DNA of 64,000 bases from Gp1-AA122 sp036378535. Its GTDB lineage: Bacteria; Acidobacteriota; Terriglobia; Terriglobales; Acidobacteriaceae. Each line of letters opens with the position of its first letter. Position 1 is the stretch's first letter. Below, piece by piece: positions 51,582 through 60,495 of the stretch. The notes under the pieces were generated by a model. It saw only the letters and a program-made list of their open reading frames with translations, did no database searches and was not told the origin of the DNA. The stretch lies in contig DASUWH010000044.1 in the NCBI GenBank assembly GCA_036378535.1, positions 1 through 64,000 on the forward strand, read 5' to 3'. A program made the position numbers and the translations under genes.

Positions 51582-52487
51582 ATGTCACTCCGACCGATTA
51601 AACAGATTATTCAACCGAAGCCCACTATCGAAGGCGCCGGCGTGAAGTTGCAGCGCGCCTTCGGCTTCGGCAAGACCAAGGACTTCGATCCGTTCTTGTT
51701 GCTGGATGACTTCCGCAACGAAAACCCGGAGGACTACCTGGCGGGATTTCCCTGGCACCCGCATCGAGGCATCGAGACCATCACCTATGTGCTGGCCGGC
51801 TCGGTCGAGCATGGCGACAGCCTCGGCAACAAAGGCAAGATGACCGCGGGGGACGTGCAGTGGATGACCGCCGGCAGCGGCATTCTGCACCAGGAAATGC
51901 CTAAAGGTGACCCGAAGGGCCGCATGCACGGCTTTCAGCTCTGGGCGAACCTGCCCGCATCGCTGAAGATGACTGACCCTCGCTATCAGGACATTCCGTC
52001 TGATGCGATTCCCGAGGTCACGGATGATGACGCTACACGCGTGCGCGTTATTTCCGGCGAATTTTGGGGAAAGCGTGGCCCGGTGGAAGGGGTTGCGGCT
52101 GACCCGAGCTACCTGGACATTTCCGTCCCCCCGGGACAACGCAAGCGCCTGAAAGTGGAGACCACGCGCAATGCCTTCGCCTATGTGTTCGCAGGCTCAG
52201 GAAGCTTTCGCGACGCTTCCGACGGACGCCCGGTTTTGACCGAGTCAGCCGCCGACCCGAATGCCCCGGCCAAATACGACGTGAGCAATCACTCATTAGT
52301 CTTATTCGATCGTGGAGATGAGATCGTGGTTCAGGCTGGTGACGAGGGCATCCGTTTCCTGCTGGTCTCGGGCAAACCGCTGGAGGAACCAGTGGCGTGG
52401 TACGGTCCCATCGTGATGAACACCCAAGAGCAGCTACGGCAAGCAGTCTCCGAGCTGCAGTCCGGAACGTTCATCAAGCATCGCTAA
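51582..52487 (+). CDS. pirin family protein
   Basis: 301 aa, bicupin. The N-terminal cupin has the metal ligands FPWHPHRGIETITYVLAGSVEHGDS and MTAGSGILHQEMP (three His and one Glu). Bacterial pirins such as YhhW oxidise quercetin, and others modulate enzymes. It follows yceI by 56 bases with AAGGAAG before the ATG. Shared control by the MarR regulator is likely. The second cupin lacks most ligands, as usual. Confidence 0.9.
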   Translation: MSLRPIKQIIQPKPTIEGAGVKLQRAFGFGKTKDFDPFLLLDDFRNENPEDYLAGFPWHPHRGIETITYVLAGSVEHGDSLGNKGKMTAGDVQWMTAGSGILHQEMPKGDPKGRMHGFQLWANLPASLKMTDPRYQDIPSDAIPEVTDDDATRVRVISGEFWGKRGPVEGVAADPSYLDISVPPGQRKRLKVETTRNAFAYVFAGSGSFRDASDGRPVLTESAADPNAPAKYDVSNHSLVLFDRGDEIVVQAGDEGIRFLLVSGKPLEEPVAWYGPIVMNTQEQLRQAVSELQSGTFIKHR

Positions 52488-52525
52488 GGCGCCAATCAGA
52501 TTCTGAATGACGACCGACAAAGGAA

Positions 52526-52549
52526 AAGGCAGGGTGTGAACCCTGCCTT
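52526..52549. terminator. bidirectional terminator between pirin and desaturase genes
   Basis: AAGGCAGGG pairs with CCCTGCCTT around a six-base loop. The genes converge on it, with CTTCGTC on one side and TTCCTTTG on the other; the T-runs are modest. Confidence 0.7.
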
Positions 52550-52573
52550 CTTCGTCTACTTTAAACCGTTCTA

Positions 52574-53491
52574 TTAGTCGCCCGCTACGGTGGAAGCCAC
52601 CTCGGCGGGAACGGTGACCAGCCGTCCATTGGGCGCAGGAGCATCTTTTTTGGCTAGTTCAGCGAGGTCGGTGACCTTGATCTGCTTGGCCAGTCCGAGC
52701 ACCTTCAAAACCCAGATTCCGTACCAGTTGACATCAACTTCATACCATCGCAGGCCATGACGCGCCGAGGTCGGATGGGCATGGTGATTATTGTGCCATC
52801 CCTCGCCAAAGGTCATGAGGGCCACCAGCCAGTTGTTGGTTGACAGGTCACGAGTCTTGAAACGTCGCGAGCCCCACATGTGGGTGGCGGAATTCACCAG
52901 CCAGGTGGCATGCAAGCCGACTACTGTGCGCAAGAAAATGCCCCACATCAGGAACGGCAGTCCCCCCAGCGCGAACAAGACCACCGCCAAAAAAATCATT
53001 GGAACGTAGTGGTATTTCGTAATCCAGACATGAAACTTGTCTTTCGCCAGGTCGGGAACGTAATGGGCCAGGGTGCTGGTGTCGTGGTGCATGGACTTGC
53101 CGGTGAGGATCCAGCCCATGTGCGACCACCACTTGCCGTCGCGCGGCGAATGCGGATCGCCGTCCTGATCGGAAAATTGATGATGAATGCGGTGCGTGGC
53201 CACCCAGAAGATCGGCCCACCCTCGAGCGCGAGCGTGGCGCAGACGGTCAGGAAATATTCCACCCACTTCGGCGTCTTGTACCCGCGATGCGTGAGCAGG
53301 CGGTGGTAGCTCATGCCAATACCGAGGCTGCCCGAAATCCACCAGAGCAGGGCCGCCACAAAAACCGCCTTCCAGGTGAAAAAGGACAGGGCAGCAACGG
53401 CGCCGATGTGGAATGCCGCCATAAAGGAGGCGGTGACCCAATTAATCTCGTTGTCGGCTGGTGATCTTCTTTTGAGGGCCTGGATATCCAT
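52574..53491 (-). CDS. membrane fatty-acid (acyl-CoA/delta-9) desaturase
   Basis: 305 aa from ATG 53491, which has AAAGG five bases upstream; a GTG 12 bases earlier is less likely. Three His boxes bind the di-iron centre: HRLLTH, HRIHH and HNNHH, and the hydrophobic segments between them form four membrane helices. The arrangement is that of stearoyl-CoA-type desaturases that insert a cis double bond and adjust membrane fluidity. It is monocistronic. Confidence 0.92.
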   Translation of the reverse strand: MDIQALKRRSPADNEINWVTASFMAAFHIGAVAALSFFTWKAVFVAALLWWISGSLGIGMSYHRLLTHRGYKTPKWVEYFLTVCATLALEGGPIFWVATHRIHHQFSDQDGDPHSPRDGKWWSHMGWILTGKSMHHDTSTLAHYVPDLAKDKFHVWITKYHYVPMIFLAVVLFALGGLPFLMWGIFLRTVVGLHATWLVNSATHMWGSRRFKTRDLSTNNWLVALMTFGEGWHNNHHAHPTSARHGLRWYEVDVNWYGIWVLKVLGLAKQIKVTDLAELAKKDAPAPNGRLVTVPAEVASTVAGD

Positions 53492-53640
53492 GGTGCCTTT
53501 CACTGCTAGGTTCGATTCCCCGGTGAAGATAAAGTATCAGTGGTTCCCCCCGGGCCATGTAATAGTTGTGTAATAGGCTGATTACAGAGGTAATGGATAG
53601 TCACCACGAGGGCGGGGCTTGGGACGCCTCCCCTGACTAG

Positions 53641-53770
53641 CAGCTCGCCTAGGATGGGCGAGCTTCGCTCGCCAGCCCAGACGAGGGCGTCTGGGCCTCC
53701 GCGGCATCTGGGCCTCCGCCTCCTTGGCACAGACCACGTAGCGACGGGCGCCCTCACCTGTGCGGCCGAG
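53641..53770. repeat. palindromic non-coding segment after the cyclase-like gene
   Basis: Contains GGCGAGCTTCGCTCGCC (53655-53671), CCAGACGAGGGCGTCTGG and GTGGAGCTCGGTT-type hairpins. One 16-base word is shared inverted with 38878-38893. The 280-base gap before the desaturase has no gene. Confidence 0.5.
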
Positions 53771-53783
53771 TGGAGCTCGGTTC

Positions 53784-56000
53784 TCAGGCTCCGGCCGCGG
53801 CTTCTTCGTCCAGCATCGCGTAGATCGCAGGATTCGAGCACACCTCGTAGTAGTAACGGTCGGTCCAGCCGCGGAAGGCGGAAGTGCGGGGATCGACTTG
53901 CGGAACGCGGCTCTTACGCACAACGATCTTCCGAAAGATGTCGTTTCCTACCGGAACCAGCCCGCTGTAAAGCTCATTCTCGTCCTGGGCCCAAAGGGAC
54001 GGAAGATCGAGATGACACTTCTGCAACGAGATTTCGGAGTTTAGCTTGCGAAAGGCAGCTTCACTCATACGAATGCCGTTCAGGTTGTAGGGCAGCAAAA
54101 AGTCGTCGGCGTTCTCCCCTGCGTCATCGTCGCTGACCATCTGAAACACATAGACATTGAACTTGCTCTGCAGAGGCTCGACTGATTTGCGGGCGCGCTT
54201 GTTGCAGGCGGACAGGCGGTCGCTCTCGTTGAGCGCATCCGAGATCATGATGCGTTGATCACCGTCCATCAGGTAGAGGGGAGAAGAATCCTGGAAGCTG
54301 ATGCCGATACCTAGTTCCAGCGCGGGCAGGCCGGAGCGCGCCAGCAGGTGGTTATAGCCGTTTACGATTTCCAGCATTTCACGCCCCAGCACGCAAGCGC
54401 GGCTCACGCTCAGGCCGGACTCGCCTTCCTTGTCCAGAAGGGCAAGGATCATGGCGTCGCCTTCGAGGAAGACCTTGGTAGCGCCGTACTTGGGCATCAG
54501 CTTGTAGACGGGATCGAAAAAATTCAGGCTGAAATACGAGGCTGGGTTCAGGCCACGTTCCAGCAGGGATCGGGTGAGACAGGTGGAATCTCGAATGTCC
54601 GCTTTCAGGATTACATGATGCAGAATCTTGTCTTCGACCGGGCGCTGCTCCTCGGGAAGAACAAACTCGTAGAGCGTGCCATTGACCGCGGAGAGCTCGC
54701 GCAGCTTTTCATTGCCGATCAGATTCACGCTGTCGAGAGCGGCGTTGAGCGCCTCCAAGCGGCGCAGGTCTCGATGATAGCGCAGAAAATCGCGCAGGAA
54801 TCGGCCCGCTATCTTGGTGCGTTCCGCGCCGCGGCAATTGGCCACCCGGTTGACCGCCGCCTGAAAGCTGTCGGTGGAAAGGCGGCCGTGCTCTTCGATC
54901 AGTTTCTGCACACGCGCATATTCGGTGCGCGAGACCAGCCCGTTCTTGAGTTGCTGAGCATTAATACGGGGCGAATATTCTTGTAAGAGCGGAACGACTT
55001 CGTAGGACGCGATGATCGAGTCGAGCACTTTTGCTTCGTCCAACAGCTCCACCCAATAGGCAAGGCGTCCTTCCTGAGCGCATCCCTGAGGAGTCGAGAC
55101 ATCGGGAGTGCCAGAGCCCACTAATTCCTGGGCATTCTCCGGGGCATTCAACCAGGCGTCCACTACGGTCAGGTCCTCGGCCTCCGGGCCCAGGCTTAGC
55201 GAGCTCAGGAATGCACAGGCGATCTCACGGATATGCGGAAAACGGTCACTATCGCGATCCCAATTTCCGAACATCACATAATGCTCGGCATTAAGGTAGT
55301 CGTCGCGCGCGTCCTCGGTGAAGATCATGCGGTGCAGGAATAAACGGTAGTCGCTGCCGGGGTCGGCGCCGAAGAGGGAGCGGCGCATGCGGGCAAGCGT
55401 CTCTTTCTCGATCTCTTGCAGAGTCTGGAAGAGTTCCTGTCCGGCTCGGCGGAGAACCGTCTTCTTGCCAACCTGGAAAGCGGCGACGCGTTCGCGAAGC
55501 TGGAGACCGGTCTGCTGGCGAATGCCTTCAAAAGCCTTCATTTTTATGCGGCAGCGTTCCAGGACCTGGGCGAATTGCGAAAGTAACTCAGCCCGAAGAA
55601 ATTTAAGGATGGCCAGCCGGGCAAGCAGGTCGACGGAGACATTGTTCGCAGCCTTGGCGCGATTGAGGCCGGAAACATGCAATTCGGTGAGCAAGGTCTT
55701 CAGCTCAGCCGGGTCCAATTTCCGGTTTTGCGGCGAAGGGGCCGCCCGAAATGTGCCAAACGATACCGCGCCTGCGTCGGGGGTCAGTACGGTTTCGATG
55801 TTGCCGTGACGAGCGATCAGGCGCGCAAGCTGTGGCCGCATCTGCTCGACAAACTTGGGGCTGAGATAAACGTCGTGCCGCAGATTATCTACTCCGGCGG
55901 CAATGTCCTTCAAGATGAGCCGCGGTGTGTAGCGAACCAGGCTAGGCGGGCCAACACCTTCTTCGGAAAGACCGCGTTTGAAGATTGGGATCCGTGGCAT
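53784..56000 (-). CDS. large protein with class III nucleotidyl-cyclase-like domain
   Basis: 738 aa, no signal peptide or membrane helix. Residues about 460-600 follow the class III adenylate/guanylate cyclase pattern: HVILKADIRDST (metal Asp468), TKVFLEGDAMILALL (second metal Asp515), LELGIGIS, and SDALNESDRLSA in which Asn591 and Arg595 match the transition-state residues of the usual DAVNLAARL block. The 450-residue N-terminal region is helical and charged and unknown to me; a 140-residue C-terminal extension follows. It may make a cyclic nucleotide or be a degenerate sensor domain. The substrate-determining Lys position is unclear. Confidence 0.7.
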   Translation of the reverse strand: MPRIPIFKRGLSEEGVGPPSLVRYTPRLILKDIAAGVDNLRHDVYLSPKFVEQMRPQLARLIARHGNIETVLTPDAGAVSFGTFRAAPSPQNRKLDPAELKTLLTELHVSGLNRAKAANNVSVDLLARLAILKFLRAELLSQFAQVLERCRIKMKAFEGIRQQTGLQLRERVAAFQVGKKTVLRRAGQELFQTLQEIEKETLARMRRSLFGADPGSDYRLFLHRMIFTEDARDDYLNAEHYVMFGNWDRDSDRFPHIREIACAFLSSLSLGPEAEDLTVVDAWLNAPENAQELVGSGTPDVSTPQGCAQEGRLAYWVELLDEAKVLDSIIASYEVVPLLQEYSPRINAQQLKNGLVSRTEYARVQKLIEEHGRLSTDSFQAAVNRVANCRGAERTKIAGRFLRDFLRYHRDLRRLEALNAALDSVNLIGNEKLRELSAVNGTLYEFVLPEEQRPVEDKILHHVILKADIRDSTCLTRSLLERGLNPASYFSLNFFDPVYKLMPKYGATKVFLEGDAMILALLDKEGESGLSVSRACVLGREMLEIVNGYNHLLARSGLPALELGIGISFQDSSPLYLMDGDQRIMISDALNESDRLSACNKRARKSVEPLQSKFNVYVFQMVSDDDAGENADDFLLPYNLNGIRMSEAAFRKLNSEISLQKCHLDLPSLWAQDENELYSGLVPVGNDIFRKIVVRKSRVPQVDPRTSAFRGWTDRYYYEVCSNPAIYAMLDEEAAAGA

Positions 56001-56200
56001 GCGCTGCTCAACGACGGGGCGAATCTGGAATCGTTGGCAGGCTCGCCTCAGAAATCGTTGATTTCACGATTCAAAGTGAGCGTAGCACGCTGGCATGACG
56101 GCCAAAAGGTTACCCAAGTTACAGGCCCAGGCGGACCACCCGGTTGACAGGCGGGCGCCTCCCTCCCATTGGCGCGAACGGTTACGGTGTGCGTGAGAAC

Positions 56201-56351
56201 TAAGGAAACTCTGATTAAGCAGGCAAACACAAAGGCAAGGTCCCCCTCGGCTACGCTCGGGGCAGGCCCTCGAATCCGCAGAATTGCCCTAGAAGCGGCA
56301 ATTCTGCTGCGCTCGGGATGACAGAAATGAACTTAATCAGAGCTTCCCTAA
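56201..56351. repeat. TIR-bearing element, reverse orientation
   Basis: TAAGGAAACTCTGATTAAG at the left and CTTAATCAGAGCTTCCCTAA at the right are inverted copies. The core runs opposite to 41067-41318. The right terminus supplies the TAG stop codon (56348-56350) of the peptidase gene. About 151 bases, no coding. Confidence 0.85.
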
Positions 56352-58042
56352 TTCCGGCCTGCGGCCATGCTCTTTTCGCGCGCCGTCTCGAATTCGTCAC
56401 CTTTGACCCAGCCAACAGGCTGAGGCTCGGTCGCGGCCTTCCACCCCAGGGCGAAGCCGAAGCGCGCCATGGCCGCGTCGCCGGTGAAATCCATCTCGGG
56501 GTGGTACTCGTCGCTGGGCTGATGGTAGTGCTTGGCGGTGTAGTCCTCAGCCTGTTTCATTCCCCAGGCGGTGTCATGTCCTTTGTACTTAACCCCCTCG
56601 TTGATGGAGAACGAAGGAATGCCGACGCGCGCCAGGCTAAAGTGGTCGGAACGATAGTAATGGCCCGCTCCGGGACGAGCATCAGGACGAATCTGCAGTT
56701 TGAAATCCCGCGCCGTAGATTCCACAACCGGGTAAAACGTCGTGCGTTCAGCGCCGCTGACTTCGGTCTCTTCAGGCGCGCCCAGCGGTGGCACGTCGTC
56801 GTAATTGAGGTCCAAGACCACCTTCGCAGCAGGAACGGGAAGATGTCGTCCCAGGTATTCGGAGCCGAGCAGCCCCTTTTCTTCTCCGGTTACAGAGGAG
56901 AAGAAGAGGGAGCGGGCAGGTTTGGTCTTAGCCAGCGAATAAGCCCTTGCGATCTCCAGCAGAATCCCGCAGCCGGTGGCGTTATCGAGCGCGCCGTTAT
57001 AGATGTTGTCGCCGGGCTGACCGGGCACGATGCCGAGATGATCATAGTGCGCGGTATAGAAAACTGCCTGGCCCTTCAGCTTGGCATCGGAACCGGGCAG
57101 CATGGCAATCACATTATTGGAATCGAAGGGGCGAATTTTGCTGACGATATGGGCCTGGAGTTTGACGGACAGCGGCACCGGACGAAAGTCCCGTGAACGC
57201 GCGTCGGTCATCATGCTGTCCAGATCCTTGCCCGCAGACGAAGCCAGGCCCCGTGCCGTCTCCAGTTGTATCCAGGATGCCGCTGTGAGTTTGGGTCCGG
57301 GTTCCCCCCGCAGATAGGCTTGCTCACCGGACCAGGAGTTCCTCACTACGTCCCAGCCGTAACTGGCCATATCGGTTTTATGGATAAGAATGGCGCCGAT
57401 GGCCCCGTGACGAGCTGCTTCTTCGTACTTATAAGTCCAGCGGCCGTAGTAGGTGAGGGCTTTGCCTTTGAAAAATTTCGGATCGTCGGAGGGCGGCTCG
57501 TTGACCAGCATGAGCAGAACTTTGCCGCGAACATCTACGCCTTTGTAATCATCCCAGTTGTATTCGGGAGCAGTTATGCCATATCCCACGTAGACAATTT
57601 CAGCATCGATATCGGAGGTCGGCTGTTGCGTCTCGTTGGAAATCACATAGTCTTCTCCCAGCCTCAGCGGCATCGATTGACCTTTGGTGGGGAGCAGAGC
57701 AAAGGTGGTCTCGGGAAGCGCAGTAACTCCCACCATGGGGACTCTCTGGAGATAGCTGCCATCATCCCCGGCGGGCTTTAACCCGTCGAGAGCGAATTCG
57801 GTTGCGATATAGGCAGCGGCTATGTCTCCGCCGCGCTGACCGGTGCCGCGGCCTTCGAGCAGATCGTCGGAAAGAAAGCGGACATGGGTGCGAATCCGCT
57901 CCGGATTTATGTTTTGCATAGCGGCAACCGCTACTGGCGACAGCCGCACCGAGGTGGCGTGAGCTTTTCTTCGAGCCGAACCAGCAGCCAAACTAAGAGC
58001 TGCCAACAGGCTGACAAAGAACACGAGTAGACTTTTCCGCAT
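56348..58042 (-). CDS. secreted M28-family aminopeptidase with PA domain
   Basis: 564 aa. Signal peptide (1-20), an N-terminal helical part, a protease-associated insert (about 140-270: DAEIVYVGYGITAPEYNWDDYKGVDVRGKVLLMLVNEPP) and the M28 catalytic domain with zinc ligands AHYDHLG, NGALDNATG, the Glu pair of TGEEKGLLGSEYL, DLNYDD and HQPSDEYHPEMD. It removes N-terminal residues from peptides in the periplasm or outside. AGGAG six bases before the ATG supports the start. The stop codon comes from a TIR element, so the natural C-terminus may have been trimmed slightly. Confidence 0.92.
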   Translation of the reverse strand: MRKSLLVFFVSLLAALSLAAGSARRKAHATSVRLSPVAVAAMQNINPERIRTHVRFLSDDLLEGRGTGQRGGDIAAAYIATEFALDGLKPAGDDGSYLQRVPMVGVTALPETTFALLPTKGQSMPLRLGEDYVISNETQQPTSDIDAEIVYVGYGITAPEYNWDDYKGVDVRGKVLLMLVNEPPSDDPKFFKGKALTYYGRWTYKYEEAARHGAIGAILIHKTDMASYGWDVVRNSWSGEQAYLRGEPGPKLTAASWIQLETARGLASSAGKDLDSMMTDARSRDFRPVPLSVKLQAHIVSKIRPFDSNNVIAMLPGSDAKLKGQAVFYTAHYDHLGIVPGQPGDNIYNGALDNATGCGILLEIARAYSLAKTKPARSLFFSSVTGEEKGLLGSEYLGRHLPVPAAKVVLDLNYDDVPPLGAPEETEVSGAERTTFYPVVESTARDFKLQIRPDARPGAGHYYRSDHFSLARVGIPSFSINEGVKYKGHDTAWGMKQAEDYTAKHYHQPSDEYHPEMDFTGDAAMARFGFALGWKAATEPQPVGWVKGDEFETAREKSMAAGRN

Positions 58043-58181
58043 CTGTGCTCCTGGTGGGATGCCCTCATTCTAAGGGGAAACCCGCCAGGAAAGAAACGCA
58101 TTCACCACAACGGACAGCGAAGGTGCATAAAGGAGCGCATAGAGCCATTTGTCTTCCGTTGTGTGCCTTGGTAAGAGGAAA

Positions 58182-58199
58182 ACCCCGCGACCGCGGGGT
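58182..58199 (-). terminator. terminator after the thiol-redox gene
   Basis: ACCCCGCG pairs with CGCGGGGT across a tight loop, followed on the minus strand by TTTTCCTCTT. It lies 15 bases beyond the stop at 58214. Confidence 0.65.
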
Positions 58200-58213
58200 C
58201 AGTTCTTGGAGCT

Positions 58214-58750
58214 TCAACCGGCGCGGAAGTCGCGCACGTCTTCGCCAGGCTTAAACAAGGGCAGGGGTGCTCCGCCGTTCAGTTCCGATATCTTGCGATG
58301 AATTTGTTCAATGTCCTGACGCGACCAGCCCACGCTGGAGAGTTCGATCTCACCATCGGGTGCGATCCAGAAAATTGAGGGCACGTTAGTCAATCCATAG
58401 GCATTCGATACCGCGTAAGAAGTCCTCTCTTCCAAGAGGACCGGGAAAGTCACGCCGAACTCTTTCATAAAGGCGTTAGTGTCACGCGGGTTATCCTGGG
58501 AAACCCCAACAATCGTCACACCTTTGTTGCTGGAATTTTTGTAGATCCTTTCCACAAACGGAAAAGCGTACTGACACACCGGGCAGGATATTTTAAAGAA
58601 TGCGAGCACCACCGGGCCTCGAGCTAACGCCTCTTTCAGCGAAAACGGCTTTCCGCTAACCTCCGGCAAGGTGAAATCCGGGGCCGCGGCACCAGGGGTT
58701 AAAACAGGCATGCGCTTCTTTCCTCCGAACAGAGATCTTAACCAGTTCAT
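58214..58750 (-). CDS. TlpA/AhpC-like thioredoxin-fold protein
   Basis: 178 aa from ATG 58750, preceded by TAGGAG at ideal spacing. The redoxin fold has APDFTLPEVSGKPFSLKEA, PVVLAFFKISCPVCQYAFPF with a CPVC redox pair (Cys56, Cys59), VGVSQDNPRDTNAFMKEFGVTFPVLLE and VPSIFWIAPDG with the cis-Pro. It probably acts as a thiol-disulfide reductase or peroxiredoxin-like enzyme in the cytoplasm, since the N-terminus is not a clear signal peptide. It lies ten bases after mutY on the same strand. Confidence 0.85.
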   Translation of the reverse strand: MNWLRSLFGGKKRMPVLTPGAAAPDFTLPEVSGKPFSLKEALARGPVVLAFFKISCPVCQYAFPFVERIYKNSSNKGVTIVGVSQDNPRDTNAFMKEFGVTFPVLLEERTSYAVSNAYGLTNVPSIFWIAPDGEIELSSVGWSRQDIEQIHRKISELNGGAPLPLFKPGEDVRDFRAG

Positions 58751-58760
58751 CGAACTCCTA

Positions 58761-59744
58761 TTAGATGACACCAGCAGCGCGCAGGATTTTCCGCGCCAAC
58801 CCGGTAAGCGCGAGGCCTGAGACCCGGGCTTGAGGGAACCAGCGCCCACCGTTCAGGTTCACATGGCCATTCTGGCACACGGTCACGGTGTAATCCGTCG
58901 AAGTGATCGAATGACGCAGTTGGAGTGTGCCCGAATGGTTACCGGCGGGAGAAGGAATTTCGGGCAGTTCCCACATGCCCGCCAAGAGCGATGCGTCCCG
59001 GGACCGGCGGGTAAGCAGCACGGCTCCATCGCGCATGCTCAGGCGGTAATACAGCTGGAGCTTGACTCTCTTCGCTGTTGGAGTCGCCGCCAGTTCACCT
59101 TGCGTTGAACACAACTGGCGCACCGGGCATAGCAGACAATTGGGCTTGCGCGGCAGGCACACCGTAGCACCCAGTTCCATCATGGCTTGATTGAAGTCTC
59201 CGGGGCGAGCCGGCCATAACAGCGCTTCCGCAACGTTCCAGGACTGCTCTCGCGAGAGAGTCTGTCCAAGCACCCGCGACAGGACACGTTCCACGTTGCC
59301 ATCAACCACAGCAACGGGTTCATTAAAGGCGATGCTGGCGATGGCGGCTGCGGTGTACCGTCCGATGCCAGGCAATTGCTGCCATTCGTCCGCGGAGCAC
59401 AGCCAATGGCCATTGTGCTTGTGGACAATTTGCTTGGCGGCGGCGTGTAAGCAGCGGGCACGCCGGTAATAACCCAGGCCGCTCCAGGCGGCCAGCACCG
59501 AATCCAGGCGCGCGGTCGCCAACTTCTGCACGGTCGGAAAGCGTTTCAAAAAGCGATCGTAGTACTCGATGACCGCGGCCACGCGGGTCTGTTGCAGCAT
59601 GATCTCCGATACCCAGACGCGGTAGGGATCGCAAGTCTGTCGCCACGGTAGCTCACGTTTGTTCTTGTCGAACCAGGCCAGGAGCGCGCGACGGAAGCGG
59701 CGGGAAACTGCAGCATTGTTCTTCTGCAAGCCAATCCCAAACAC
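58761..59744 (-). CDS. mutY: A/G-specific adenine DNA glycosylase
   Basis: 327 aa from GTG 59744. Upstream codons to 59837 only translate a dispersed repeat (VIPGEAEL...), whose GAGGGGGACCTT end places a ribosome site before this GTG. The HhH-GPD core has ELPWRQTCDPYRVWVSEIMLQQTRV, LPGIGRYTAAAIASIAF and VDGNVERVLSR with the catalytic Asp. The iron-sulfur loop CLPRKPNCLLCPVRQLC is complete, and the C-terminal NUDIX-like domain is at about 230-325. It removes adenine opposite 8-oxoguanine. Confidence 0.93.
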   Translation of the reverse strand: MFGIGLQKNNAAVSRRFRRALLAWFDKNKRELPWRQTCDPYRVWVSEIMLQQTRVAAVIEYYDRFLKRFPTVQKLATARLDSVLAAWSGLGYYRRARCLHAAAKQIVHKHNGHWLCSADEWQQLPGIGRYTAAAIASIAFNEPVAVVDGNVERVLSRVLGQTLSREQSWNVAEALLWPARPGDFNQAMMELGATVCLPRKPNCLLCPVRQLCSTQGELAATPTAKRVKLQLYYRLSMRDGAVLLTRRSRDASLLAGMWELPEIPSPAGNHSGTLQLRHSITSTDYTVTVCQNGHVNLNGGRWFPQARVSGLALTGLARKILRAAGVI

Positions 59745-59827
59745 AAGGTCCCCCTCGACCCCGCTCGGGGCAGGCTCTCGACTCGCTTCCTTCGCTTCGC
59801 TCAGTTCAGCCTCGCCCGGGATGACAG
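59736..59827. repeat. core repeat at the mutY start, reverse orientation
   Basis: Reads ACACAAGGTCCCCCTCGACC at its left and CTCGCCCGGGATGACAG at its right, an inverted copy of the core found at 8037 and 18436. It supplies the GAGGGGG ribosome-site-like sequence of mutY. Confidence 0.7.
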
Positions 59828-59854
59828 ATTTGTACAACGAATGAACTCGTCAAC

Positions 59855-60331
59855 TTACTGGGATTCATTGCTCGAGCTGAGTGGCACAGCCGAGTGCGCC
59901 AGCATGACCCATTGCTCCCGCACCTGCCGTTGCCAGACGCTCATGGCACGGAAGGGCGTCGGGGGCACGGGTTTTCCATTCAGCATTCCGCGGACATTCA
60001 GAATATAAGTCACCGTATAGGTGTTGCCATTCAGTTGTGACTGCAACTCGCCTAAGGAGTAGTCGTGAAGCTGAAGTTGTTTCCAGCGCTCGATGGCGGC
60101 AGCGCGGTCGAAAGTGCCGGCAGAAATGGACAACACGAAGTTCGGCGCCAAGCGGGATTCGAGATCGCTCCAATGCTTCGCCTGTATCTCGTGCCAGAAG
60201 ACGCGCTCCAGCGACTCGCCCCCGGTCACGTCAGTCCAGGCGGTGGGCTTGTGCTCGCCCCAGACGGTGCATCCTAAAGTTGCCCCCAGCAATATCAGCA
60301 CTGGCACGATGCCCATTTCCCGCCTCAGCAT
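59855..60331 (-). CDS. NTF2/SnoaL-like exported protein, unknown function
   Basis: 158 aa. A hydrophobic N-terminus (GIVPVLILLGATLGC) could be a signal peptide with Cys21 as a weak lipoprotein site. The rest resembles the DUF4440/SnoaL-like cone fold: SLERVFWHEIQAKHWSDLESRLAPNFVLSISAGTFDRAAAIERWKQLQLHDYSLGELQSQ, then NTYTVTYILNV and RAMSVWQRQVREQWVMLAHSAVPL. Members bind small ligands or act as enzymes, and no specific residues can be assigned. The neighbouring mutY is on the same strand. Confidence 0.7.
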   Translation of the reverse strand: MLRREMGIVPVLILLGATLGCTVWGEHKPTAWTDVTGGESLERVFWHEIQAKHWSDLESRLAPNFVLSISAGTFDRAAAIERWKQLQLHDYSLGELQSQLNGNTYTVTYILNVRGMLNGKPVPPTPFRAMSVWQRQVREQWVMLAHSAVPLSSSNESQ

Positions 60332-60495
60332 GCCGCGATTCTACCGCAAAGGTTCAGTTGGGCAATTGCCCTCCCGAGTGGCAGAGCAGGTGCGTTGGGC
60401 TTGACCCTGCGCCAGCAGAACGGAATAATGGGCGAGCCTGGCAATCCGCAACGCACGCGTGGCTCTTTTCGCATCCATTGGTTTCGGGAGCAAGC

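Noticed and set aside
53505..53525. tRNA T-arm-like sequence GGTTCGATTCCCCGG
   Set aside because: The flanking bases do not pair into a T stem, and no acceptor, anticodon or D arm is found nearby.
59745..59837. Longer mutY start giving an N-terminus VIPGEAEL...
   Set aside because: Those residues are a translation of the dispersed repeat; orthologous MutY proteins begin close to the first HhH helix.
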